A DNA stretch of 64,000 bases, taken from positions 147,795-211,794 of the forward strand of contig NZ_SAWY01000038.1 in NCBI RefSeq assembly GCF_006439335.1. Direction: 5' to 3'. Position numbers and translations under genes: made by a program. The stretch's first letter is position 1, and every line of letters starts with the position of its first letter. This stretch comes from Litorilituus lipolyticus (GTDB taxonomy: Bacteria > Pseudomonadota > Gammaproteobacteria > Enterobacterales > Alteromonadaceae). Shown here piece after piece: positions 27,990 through 37,083 of this stretch. The notes under the pieces were generated by a model. It searched no databases. It saw nothing but the letters and a program-made list of their open reading frames with translations, and was not told the DNA's origin.

Positions 27990-30900
27990 CTAAGCTAAGT
28001 TATCCGTCGATTTAATGAATTCAAACTGCTTATCCAAACGACTTATGCCTAAACCATTTTGCTTTTCTACTTTAATTTGTACGGCAATACGTTCTTTTAA
28101 CGCTTCAACATGACTAATAATACCAATCATTTTTCCTGAAGCATTTAAGGTATCAAGGGCATCAAGCGCTATTTCTAAGGTATCACTGTCTAACGTGCCA
28201 AAGCCTTCATCTAAAAATAGCGAATCAATACAGGTTTTATTACTAACCAAATCCGATAAAGCTAAAGCTAGTGCTAAACTCACGAGAAAACTCTCGCCTC
28301 CTGATAAAGTTTTAGTATCTCGAATCACATCTCCCTGCCATGTATCTAATACGGCCAAGGCTAAATTGTCACTTTGCTGACACTGTAACTGATAACGCCC
28401 ATGAAGTTTAGTTAGCTGCTCATTAGCTAAATGCACTAAGTAATTTAGCGTTAGCCCTTGGGCAAATTTTCTAAACTTAGCACCATCGGCTGAACCGACT
28501 AAACTATTTAAGTGACTTAAATCATCAAGCTCTCGCATAGCTCGGGTTATGTTAGATAACAAGGCTTGTTGTTTTTTCACATTTTCAACATGTTGAGAAA
28601 TAAGTTGCTGATGACTACCAAGCTGCATTTGCTGGTTTTTCAATAGCGATTTACTTGCCTCTAATTCGGCAGTTAATTCCTCATTACCAAGTATGGTTAC
28701 ACCCTGTTGTTCAAAATTTTCTCGTTCACGTAACAGTAATGTTTGTTGTTTTTCTGCCGTCTGCTTCAAAGCCAATATTCGCTTATTTTCATCATCAATT
28801 TGCTGAGCCAAGTGTTCTAAATCTGCCTTAATTTCAGGCGAAATCAAGGCAAGTTGAAAGGCTTGTTCATTCTCAAATACACTAGCTGATAAAGCATCAC
28901 GCCAATTCAATTCGGTAGAAGATTTGAGCATTTCTTCACGTACAAACTGCTCTTTAGCAGACGATAACTGCCCATGTAAATGTTGATTTTTTTGAACTAA
29001 CTGCTGGTTTTCAGTTTCAATTGATTTTAATGACGCTTTATTCTTCTTACGGCAGGATTCTATATATTCCCTCACATTTTCAACTACTTGCTCAACGCGC
29101 CCGTGAATGCTCAGCTCACCATACATGGTAACGCGTAACGTTTTTTGATTCGTGTTATCGACTTGTAATGCTATATTTTGCTGAACAAGTGATTGTTGTT
29201 GTTCACTGAGTTGTTCAAGTTGACTGGTGTGTAAAAATAATTGTTGGTTGATATCAACTAAACGTTTTTCACTACTCTCAATTGCCTCTTTCGTTGACAA
29301 AAAGTTATCAAGTTTTTCTGATAAATGAGCAAGCCAAACCTGCTCATTTTCAACATCAGAATTTTCTGGTTTTACCTGCTCTGCTGGTTGCTCAAAAGAT
29401 AAAATTGGCAGAGAAAATTGATTGGATAAAATATCATTAAACACTGATTGTTTGATCTGCTCATACTCTGCTTTTAACAGCTCAACTTGTTTGCTGTTTG
29501 TCATTAAACTATTTTCAATATTAATTATGTTGGCTTGGAGTACTGCCATATCACTTTGCAAATCACTTGCTTGCTTTTCAATGTGCGTAAGTTGCTGTTG
29601 TTTACTTTGCTGTTCTTGTTCAATTTGGATAAATGTTGCTTGCAATGTTTGAGTTGCTTGTAATACCGTTAATGTTAGATGAACTTGCTCTGCAATATGA
29701 TCAGAATTCGATAGTTCTACACCTTTGGGTAGACCTAGCGACATACTTTGCCACTGTTGCTCTATAGCTTGAAGTTCTTCACCCATAGCCTGTTTGCTAT
29801 TGATTGAGGCATTGATTGTTGCCTGTATGTCGCTATGTTGCTGATTAAGTAGCTTGCCTTCTGCCTCTAAAGTAGATTTATGTACTTTTATTTTTAATAA
29901 ACGCTCTTCATGTTCATTACCATTTATAATTTGATAGTTTTCTATGTAAGGGTGCTCTAATGAACCACACAATGGGCAAGCATTGTTAGGCTCAAGCTTA
30001 GCTCGATGGTCTGACAAGGCCATAATGGCACGTTGCTGTGTTAATAAGTTCTCAACATCTGTTTGCTGCTGGTTGAGTGCTGAAAAGTCAGCACGCATCA
30101 AAGCTAGTTTTTCAGTTAATTGCGCTTTAACTTTCTCATCTTCTGTTAGCTGTTGATTTAGTTGCAATATATCAGAGGTTAATTTTATAAATCGCGTTGA
30201 AAGTTGTTGGGTTTGTTGCCAGCTATGATGTTGCTCCTGCAACTGCATTAATAAGTCAGTTAATGCCGTAGAATTATTAAGTGATTTCTCTGATAATTCA
30301 AGCCATGGGTAGCTTTCTTGGTATTCGCTTAATAATGTTTCTTTTTTTCCTTCTACCTGCTCAAGCGCAAGCTGAATTCCCTGTATTTGCTGTTGGCCTG
30401 ATTCAGATTTACTTGCTAATTGCTTTTGTTCCTTTAAAAGGTTTTGTTGATTAGTTAATTGGTCATTATATTGTTGCTCAATAGTCTGAACCTCAAAAAA
30501 CTTACCTTGTAAATGTTCAAATTGACTTGCCCACAGCGGTAATTTTTCATTTAAAACTTCAAAAGAGGCATTGTTGCTAATAAAGGTTTGTTGTTGCAAT
30601 AAGGTTTTATTGATAGCACTTTGCTCTGCTTGACACTTATCACGCGCACTATTCATTGATGAAATAGATTGTTGTAAAGCATTCAGTTCTGTCTTACTTG
30701 CTTGTAAGGCTGCATCTTGCTGTGCTAGCTGTAATTCTAACGGCGTGATCTTCTCTATTAAGATTTTTTCATCTTGTTTAAAGGTTAATTCTTGCGATGC
30801 AACATTTTTCTGAATTAAGGCAAGCTCTTCCATTGATTTAGTTAACTGAATACTCGATTCTGACAGTTGTGATTCAATTTGCTTAACCGTATGGCTTGAT

Positions 30901-31817
30901 TCTGATAATTGTTTAACGGCCTGTTGATATTGATTATATGGTTCTCTCAAGGCTTCGGCAGGCTTTGCTTGGCTCAAACGCGCTAAATCCTCTTTCGACT
31001 CTTGCTGTCGTTTAACTACTTGTGCTTGTTGCTCACGTATATCATTTAGCTGGCTTTCATTATCATTAACGTTAGCTAACCAGCGCTGAAGTTGGTGATT
31101 GCGATCAAGCTGTTCATTGGTTTGCTTTTCTTGAGTGATTAATAGCGCTATTTCATTTTCAATTCGCTCTATTTCATCATCAGAGAGTAACTCAACACCT
31201 TTAGTTTCAGCTTGTAGTAATTGTAGCTTCTGCTCAGCCTCTTTATGATTTTGATATACTTTTTGTGAGATAACACCGTAAATTTCTGTGCCTGTAAGCT
31301 GCTCTAATAATTGCGCTCTATCGTTTGGTTTGGCATTCAAAAAGGCTGAAAAGGCTCCTTGGCACAGCATCATTGACTTGGTAAACCTTGAAAAGTTTAA
31401 GCCAGTAATTTCAGCGACCATTGCGCGAACATCTTTAAGTTTTTCGGCTAAAATAACGCCATCAAGTTGAGCTAACTCTGCTACAGGTTCAAGCAAATTT
31501 CCATCAACTTTATTTCGCGCTCTTTTTTGGCTCCAAAAAGCACGATATCCTTGACCTTGAACTTCAAATTCAACTTCTGCCATACAATGACTAGTATGAC
31601 GAGTCATTAATAGGTTTTGACTTTTTGAGACTTCTAAACGGGGCGTTTTATGATACAAGGCTAAACAAATTGCATCTAACAGTGTGGTTTTACCAGCACC
31701 TGTTGCACCTGTAATGGCAAATAGACTATTCCCGTCAAAAGGGGTATCAGTGAAATCTAGTTTCCAGCTACCTTTTAAAGCATTAATGTTTTCAAATCGT
31801 AAAGTTAGTATTTTCAT
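27990..31817 (-). CDS. sbcC: Exonuclease SbcC, SMC-like ATPase subunit of SbcCD
   Basis: 1275 residues. With SbcD it forms the Mre11-Rad50-type nuclease that opens hairpins and processes blocked DNA ends. Walker A is ITGATGAGKTTLLDAI near residue 35. Two long glutamine-rich coiled coils follow, with the zinc hook CPLCG near residue 612 between them. The signature LSGGESFLVSLALALALSD and Walker B SLFLDEGFGTLDSDTLEIA close the ATPase. It is longer than E. coli SbcC (1048) because of extended coils. The ATG overlaps the sbcD stop (ATGA), implying translational coupling. Confidence 0.96.
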   Translation of the reverse strand: MKILTLRFENINALKGSWKLDFTDTPFDGNSLFAITGATGAGKTTLLDAICLALYHKTPRLEVSKSQNLLMTRHTSHCMAEVEFEVQGQGYRAFWSQKRARNKVDGNLLEPVAELAQLDGVILAEKLKDVRAMVAEITGLNFSRFTKSMMLCQGAFSAFLNAKPNDRAQLLEQLTGTEIYGVISQKVYQNHKEAEQKLQLLQAETKGVELLSDDEIERIENEIALLITQEKQTNEQLDRNHQLQRWLANVNDNESQLNDIREQQAQVVKRQQESKEDLARLSQAKPAEALREPYNQYQQAVKQLSESSHTVKQIESQLSESSIQLTKSMEELALIQKNVASQELTFKQDEKILIEKITPLELQLAQQDAALQASKTELNALQQSISSMNSARDKCQAEQSAINKTLLQQQTFISNNASFEVLNEKLPLWASQFEHLQGKFFEVQTIEQQYNDQLTNQQNLLKEQKQLASKSESGQQQIQGIQLALEQVEGKKETLLSEYQESYPWLELSEKSLNNSTALTDLLMQLQEQHHSWQQTQQLSTRFIKLTSDILQLNQQLTEDEKVKAQLTEKLALMRADFSALNQQQTDVENLLTQQRAIMALSDHRAKLEPNNACPLCGSLEHPYIENYQIINGNEHEERLLKIKVHKSTLEAEGKLLNQQHSDIQATINASINSKQAMGEELQAIEQQWQSMSLGLPKGVELSNSDHIAEQVHLTLTVLQATQTLQATFIQIEQEQQSKQQQLTHIEKQASDLQSDMAVLQANIINIENSLMTNSKQVELLKAEYEQIKQSVFNDILSNQFSLPILSFEQPAEQVKPENSDVENEQVWLAHLSEKLDNFLSTKEAIESSEKRLVDINQQLFLHTSQLEQLSEQQQSLVQQNIALQVDNTNQKTLRVTMYGELSIHGRVEQVVENVREYIESCRKKNKASLKSIETENQQLVQKNQHLHGQLSSAKEQFVREEMLKSSTELNWRDALSASVFENEQAFQLALISPEIKADLEHLAQQIDDENKRILALKQTAEKQQTLLLRERENFEQQGVTILGNEELTAELEASKSLLKNQQMQLGSHQQLISQHVENVKKQQALLSNITRAMRELDDLSHLNSLVGSADGAKFRKFAQGLTLNYLVHLANEQLTKLHGRYQLQCQQSDNLALAVLDTWQGDVIRDTKTLSGGESFLVSLALALALSDLVSNKTCIDSLFLDEGFGTLDSDTLEIALDALDTLNASGKMIGIISHVEALKERIAVQIKVEKQNGLGISRLDKQFEFIKSTDNLA

Positions 31818-33268
31818 TGTTTGTTCTTCTCTATACTAACATTTAGATCACTTGCTCTTGCGCCATTTGTACTTGCGTCACTAACACTTTCATCACTAAT
31901 ACGTTTATTGTTTGGCTTTTCATCGCTTGGGCTATTATCAGTGTTATTAGTATTGACTTGCTGTACAGAAGTTATCTTGGTTAATTCCTCTTTCGATTGC
32001 TCAGCAATTTTTGTAAACAGCTGCCCTAACCTTGCTTTTCTCTCACTATCCTCGTCTTGCCAATCAACTTGAGCAAGCTTCGAGTTAAAAACATCCTCTA
32101 TTGATAACTCTGCTAAAGAATTTTTATTCTGCTCACCTTGACTAAGTAGCATCGCTTGCCTGTCTTGTTTACTGCGCCTAACTAGTAACACTTCAACCGG
32201 ATATTCAAGCACTAGCTCCTCAATCCGCTGCTGAAGATCGTTTAAATAGCCGCTACTTTGCACCTCAATATCTAACCAAATTTTTCGCTCTGATGTTAAT
32301 TCTTCTTGGTATGAATCAATCAATGCTTGAGTTTTACTGACAAGGCTCTCTAATGAGGTTTTAATCATGGCTAAAGGTTGAAAGCATGGGATAGGTATCG
32401 TTGATATTTTTGGCGTCTCACTGTTTTCAAATTCAACTAAATAAACACTTTTCTGTTGCTTTGCTTCATCAAAACTTAACGGGATTGGCGATCCTGAGTA
32501 TCTAATATGTTCAGTGCCACCAACCTTTTGTGCACGGTGAATGTGCCCTAGTGCAATGTAATCCGCTGGGGGAAATGCATGAGATGAAAACGCTTCAAGA
32601 GTACCAATATAAATATCCCTAACGCTATCACTTTTGCTGTCTGTTAACGAAACACCTAAAGCAGTTAAGTGTCCGGTTGCAATAATGGGGATATTTTGAT
32701 TTTCATGAGTTTTATGCTGTAAAGCTACTTGCTCTGCATGTTTGTATAACTCACTATAATGCTTTGTAATAGCACTTTGTAATGTTTGCTGCTTATCTTG
32801 CGCTGATTGTCCGGCTTTACTAGCAATAACATCTCTTGGACGGATAAATGGTACGGCACAGACAACAGCCGTTACTTCTTTGTTGCTGTTCTTTAGTGTA
32901 ATAACCTGTTCGTTGGTTTTATTTGAGTTTTCATCAGCTACGTTAACATGTGTTATGACTCGCGTAGATAAATTTGCGAGTAAAGATTTTGATTCACCTA
33001 ACATAGCAACAGAATCATGATTACCTGCGAGGATAATCAACTGGCAATTCATCTGTTGTATTTTGCCAATAAAATCAAAATACAACTCACGCGCATAACT
33101 TGGCGGTGTTGAGGTATCAAATATATCACCTGCAACAATAATGGCATCTATGCCAAGGGTTTGTACTTGTTCAATAAGCCAATTTAAAAACTGTTGATGC
33201 TCATTGGCTCGGTTTTTACCATAAAAATACTGGCCTAAATGCCAGTCAGAGGTATGAATGAATCGCAT
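31814..33268 (-). CDS. sbcD: Exonuclease SbcD, nuclease subunit of SbcCD
   Basis: 484 residues. Metallophosphoesterase core with FIHTSDWHLGQ, IIVAGDIFDTSTPP, ILAGNHDSVAMLG, ATGHLTALG and ALGHIHRAQ, all the metal-ligand motifs of the Mre11/SbcD family. The capping domain follows (about 290-400). The last 50-60 residues are polar and repetitive in asparagine, serine and aspartate (for example NTNNTDNSPSDEK) and go beyond the usual ~400 residues of SbcD. Four-base overlap with sbcC. Upstream, 33269-33433 is an AT-rich gap with no definite promoter. Confidence 0.95.
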   Translation of the reverse strand: MRFIHTSDWHLGQYFYGKNRANEHQQFLNWLIEQVQTLGIDAIIVAGDIFDTSTPPSYARELYFDFIGKIQQMNCQLIILAGNHDSVAMLGESKSLLANLSTRVITHVNVADENSNKTNEQVITLKNSNKEVTAVVCAVPFIRPRDVIASKAGQSAQDKQQTLQSAITKHYSELYKHAEQVALQHKTHENQNIPIIATGHLTALGVSLTDSKSDSVRDIYIGTLEAFSSHAFPPADYIALGHIHRAQKVGGTEHIRYSGSPIPLSFDEAKQQKSVYLVEFENSETPKISTIPIPCFQPLAMIKTSLESLVSKTQALIDSYQEELTSERKIWLDIEVQSSGYLNDLQQRIEELVLEYPVEVLLVRRSKQDRQAMLLSQGEQNKNSLAELSIEDVFNSKLAQVDWQDEDSERKARLGQLFTKIAEQSKEELTKITSVQQVNTNNTDNSPSDEKPNNKRISDESVSDASTNGARASDLNVSIEKNKQ

Positions 33269-33433
33269 GATGAGAAACGTAACTGCGCAATTTGAAAAAG
33301 AAATAGTCTACCTGAACAGGAAAATTTATTCAGCCACTAATCTTTAATATAAGATGGTTTAGCCGTTATTTAGTCAGTTAACGATTATTTATGATCGGAT
33401 ACCATAAATTAGCATATAAGTATGTTTAGCAAG

Positions 33434-34111
33434 TTAACATTCGCCAGTATCAATGAATAATTGAGCCAATAACTTAGGTACTATCTCTTCATTATCTAAA
33501 AATTGAATACCAACATTCACTTTACCGTCATCGTTTCGACTATTACGTACTTTTGCTGGAATCTTTACATCCTCCCCTGTTGGGCTTTTAAGGCAAACAA
33601 AAATATCACGTTTTTTTACTGTTGTTGTATTACTTTTACTAACAAAGGTAAAACCACAGCCTTTAGTTGATATATCCCCAATAACACCATTGATTTTAGT
33701 ATTATTTTCTTTGTTAGAGTCTTCTAACATAATCATTGAAGGCAAGTGAATAGTCGTCCTTTGCTGCATACGTAACTGGCGATTTTCAATTTTTTTAGGG
33801 TATTCAAGATAAATATGCTTTTCTGGATATTTTGTAATGTTCTTGATAGTCGAGCGAAAAGCAAAGCATTCGCCTTTACTGCCTTCCATGAGATACCGAA
33901 CAATAACAACATTTCCTTCGATCAATACGTCACTGTATTGTGATTTACTCACCACTTTGGGGTATTTAATCAAAATATATCGGCCTAATTCATAGCCAAT
34001 CAGAGTAAGTTTTAATCGTACTGCAACGGGATGGTTAATTTGTACATCAATGTATTTTCCTGGCTGAAGTTCAAATAATTGAAGCTCCTGAGTATCCATT
34101 TGGTCTGACAT
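33434..34111 (-). CDS. PilZ-domain c-di-GMP-binding protein (YcgR-like architecture)
   Basis: 225 residues in two beta domains. Residues about 1-100 resemble the YcgR N-terminal domain (LQPGKYIDVQINHP). The C-terminal PilZ domain has the c-di-GMP loop RMQQRTT (RxxxR) and DISTKGCGF (D/NxSxxG), both intact. Such proteins change motility or exopolysaccharide output when they bind c-di-GMP. There is no flagellar gene nearby. It is downstream of fdhA but separated by a terminator, so it is probably independent. Confidence 0.85.
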   Translation of the reverse strand: MSDQMDTQELQLFELQPGKYIDVQINHPVAVRLKLTLIGYELGRYILIKYPKVVSKSQYSDVLIEGNVVIVRYLMEGSKGECFAFRSTIKNITKYPEKHIYLEYPKKIENRQLRMQQRTTIHLPSMIMLEDSNKENNTKINGVIGDISTKGCGFTFVSKSNTTTVKKRDIFVCLKSPTGEDVKIPAKVRNSRNDDGKVNVGIQFLDNEEIVPKLLAQLFIDTGEC

Positions 34112-34244
34112 GTAAGTGATGAGAGCCTATTAATTGATAAGATATAGCTATTAATATAAACAAAGTTGTACAAAGCTACAATCAGAGAAACCATTTCTGA
34201 TAAATATTTGTAACTAAAAAGTAAGTTATAAGGCAAATAATAAA

Positions 34245-34268
34245 AAAGGTACTCAAAAGAGTACCTTT
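34245..34268 (-). terminator. Terminator after fdhA
   Basis: Perfect 10-bp stem AAAGGTACTC / GAGTACCTTT with loop AAAA. On the minus strand it continues into TTTTTTATTATT, 26 bases beyond the fdhA stop. Confidence 0.88.
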
Positions 34269-34293
34269 ATTTAAATCAACTAACGATGCCGTA

Positions 34294-37083
34294 TTATGAG
34301 CAGGCTGGCTCAATACCGACTGAAACTACTTTATACTCTGGGCATTTAGTGTGTTTATCTGTTACATCACCAGTCACTCTATTAATCATCAGCTCAGGAA
34401 AATGGAAAGTAGTGAACAGAACACCTGATTTCACTTTTTCACTGATTTCTGCTGTGAGCTCTATTTCACCACGAGCAGAATATAATCTTACTTTGCTATT
34501 ATCCTTAATCGCTTTAGCTTTTGCATCAAGAGGGTTAATAAGTAATACATCTTCACTGACAATAATTTCATTGGCTGTTCTACGCGTCATTGTTCCAGCA
34601 TTATAATGCTCTAGATTACGACTTGTCGTTAAGATAAATGGATATTGCGCTCCATGCTCTTCTACCTCTTTACTCTCTTCAAACTCATAAAAATGAAACT
34701 TACCTAAGCCACGTGTAAACTGCTCAGTGTGCAATATTTGCGTGTCAGTACCATCTTTTGCAACAGGCCATTGCAAACCATTTTCACCTAGATTATCCCA
34801 TGTAATACCTGCAAAGAATGGCACGACTTGTGAGATTTCTTCTAGCATAGAATCTGCGTGGTAGTCAGCTTGCTGATATCCTAGGGCATTCATCATATCA
34901 ACGACAATTTGTCCATCTGTTTTACAGCCTTCTTTAGGGGGAACAGCAGCATTAACTTTTTGTACACGTCGCTCACCGTTAGTAAACGTACCGTTTTTCT
35001 CTAAAAATGAGCTACCCGGTAAAACAACATCGGCCATTTTTGCCGTTTCAGATAAAAAGATTTCTTGCACAACCAGTAAATCAAGGTTGGATAAACTCGC
35101 CACGACATGGTGTTGGTTGGGATCAGTTTGTACAACATCTTCCCCCATTATCCATAATGCTTTTAAATCACCAGCTAAAGCCGCATTAAACATTTCAGGG
35201 ATCTTATAACCCACATCTGTAGGCCATAACTCATTAGGAGCAATACCGTAATGTGATTTGTAGTACTCAATGTTATCTTCTTTCGTTACATCAAGATAGC
35301 CTGCACCTTGATGAGGTTGACAGCCCATATCTGCAGCACCTTGAACGTTGTTTTGACCACGAAGTGGATTCATACCAACGCCAGCTCGGCCAATATTACC
35401 TGTTAACATAACAAGATCAGCAATACACATGATGGCACGACTACCCTGAGAATGTTCTGTCACACCCAGCCCATGGAAGCTCATGGCATGACTTGCCTTG
35501 GCATAAGCTATTGCAGCTTCTTTAACTAAGTTTTTATCAACCCCAGCAATATTGGCTAATTCATCCATATTTAGCGATAAAATAGCATCACGATATGCAA
35601 GGTATTCCTCTGTTCTATTATCAACGAAGCTTTGATCAATTAACTGCTCAGTAATGATGTAATATGCCATCATATTTAACACAGCAACATTGGTTCCTGG
35701 GCGCAATTGAATATGCCAATTTGCATAACGCGCTAACTCAGTTTTTACCGGATCTAACACGATAAGCGGTGTGCCTTTAAGCACTTTTTGTTTAATTTTA
35801 GCGCCAGTTACTGGGTGTGCTGCCGTTGGGTTAGCACCGATTAATAAGATGAAATTTGTTTCTTTAAGATCATCAATAGAATTGGTCGCGGCACCAGTAC
35901 CAAAACTTTGTTGCATACCGTAAGCCGTTGGTGAGTGACAAACTCGTGCACAACAATCTATATTATTAGTGCCTAGAACAACACGCATCATTTTTTGTAG
36001 TAAATAGTTTTCTTCATTAGTACAACGTGCAGATGAAATGCCAGCTAAGGCATCACCGCCATGTTCTGATTTTATGGCGTTCATTTTCTTGGCCAAATAA
36101 TCAAATGCAAAATCCCAACTCACTTCTGTTAATGCGCCATTAAGCCTAACAAGTGGTTTAGTTAACCTATCTGGGTGATTATAAAAGCGCCATGCATAGC
36201 GTCCTTTTAAACAGGTGTGTCCTGAATTCACCGCAGCATCTTTAGGAGCTTCAATAGATAAAATCTTATTATCTTTTACTGAAACCTCTAAATTACAACC
36301 AACACCGCAATATGAACAAATGGTGCGAACTTTATCGATTGAAGATTGCTCAGTGGAGCTTTCTTGACGTAAGTTTTGTCTAAAGACATCAGTTATTGCA
36401 CCTGTAGGACATGTTTGCGCACAAGCGCCACACGAAACACAATCTGACTCGTCAAAACTCACATCTTGGCCCTTAATAATACGTGCATCAAAGCCTCTAC
36501 CTGCTACATTGAGTACTTGCTCGCCCTGTATTTCATCACAAGCACGTACACAGCGATTACAATCTATACATTGGGTAAGATCCATACGCATATAAGGGTG
36601 TGAATCATCGACAATACTACCCTGCTCATCGCTTGGAACACTATCTACACTGAATTTACCTTTAGCAAAACGAACTTCTGTAACGCCAGTATCTAACACA
36701 ACTTGTTCAAATTCTGTAGTATGTTCATTTTGCTTAGGTGGTAATTGCTGCTCAGGCAGATCACTTAACACGAGCTCAACGATATTTTTTCTCAACTTAA
36801 CAACACGTTCTGACTGGCTGTAAACATGCATACCATCGCCAATAGGTGTGTGGCAAGAAGCCATCACACGTCTAGGGCCATCAGCGGCAAGTGCTACATC
36901 TACGGAACATACCCGACAACTTCCGTAAGGTTCAAGGCGGCTATCGTCACATAAGGTTGGAATGTTAAAACTATCTTGTACTCTGCGGCTAAATTCTAAA
37001 ATGGTTTCACCTGCTTTGATCGGGTAATCAACACCATCTAGAAATGCGCGTTTGTCTGTTATTTTATTTGAAGAGACTGTCAT
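34294..37083 (-). CDS. fdhA: NAD-dependent formate dehydrogenase, molybdenum catalytic alpha subunit
   Basis: 929 residues. Oxidises formate to CO2. N-terminal [2Fe-2S] domain with CDDSRLEPYGSCRVC, then a two-cluster ferredoxin domain (CIDCNRCVRACDE and CVSCGACAQTCPTGAI), then the bis-MGD catalytic domain starting CSYCGVGC with GHTCLKGRYAW. The molybdenum ligand is cysteine (C382 in ARVCHSPTAYG), not selenocysteine. RGQNNVQGAADMG is typical. The DCxxCxxxGxC segment that usually carries an extra N-terminal cluster is not seen: after VELVLSDLPEQ comes a cysteine-free stretch. The start overlaps the fdhB stop by one base (TAATG), so translation is coupled. Confidence 0.94.
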   Translation of the reverse strand: MTVSSNKITDKRAFLDGVDYPIKAGETILEFSRRVQDSFNIPTLCDDSRLEPYGSCRVCSVDVALAADGPRRVMASCHTPIGDGMHVYSQSERVVKLRKNIVELVLSDLPEQQLPPKQNEHTTEFEQVVLDTGVTEVRFAKGKFSVDSVPSDEQGSIVDDSHPYMRMDLTQCIDCNRCVRACDEIQGEQVLNVAGRGFDARIIKGQDVSFDESDCVSCGACAQTCPTGAITDVFRQNLRQESSTEQSSIDKVRTICSYCGVGCNLEVSVKDNKILSIEAPKDAAVNSGHTCLKGRYAWRFYNHPDRLTKPLVRLNGALTEVSWDFAFDYLAKKMNAIKSEHGGDALAGISSARCTNEENYLLQKMMRVVLGTNNIDCCARVCHSPTAYGMQQSFGTGAATNSIDDLKETNFILLIGANPTAAHPVTGAKIKQKVLKGTPLIVLDPVKTELARYANWHIQLRPGTNVAVLNMMAYYIITEQLIDQSFVDNRTEEYLAYRDAILSLNMDELANIAGVDKNLVKEAAIAYAKASHAMSFHGLGVTEHSQGSRAIMCIADLVMLTGNIGRAGVGMNPLRGQNNVQGAADMGCQPHQGAGYLDVTKEDNIEYYKSHYGIAPNELWPTDVGYKIPEMFNAALAGDLKALWIMGEDVVQTDPNQHHVVASLSNLDLLVVQEIFLSETAKMADVVLPGSSFLEKNGTFTNGERRVQKVNAAVPPKEGCKTDGQIVVDMMNALGYQQADYHADSMLEEISQVVPFFAGITWDNLGENGLQWPVAKDGTDTQILHTEQFTRGLGKFHFYEFEESKEVEEHGAQYPFILTTSRNLEHYNAGTMTRRTANEIIVSEDVLLINPLDAKAKAIKDNSKVRLYSARGEIELTAEISEKVKSGVLFTTFHFPELMINRVTGDVTDKHTKCPEYKVVSVGIEPACS

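Noticed and set aside
35930..35960. Possible selenocysteine codon at the FdhA active site
   Set aside because: The codon is TGT (cysteine), in ARVCHSP; no in-frame TGA.
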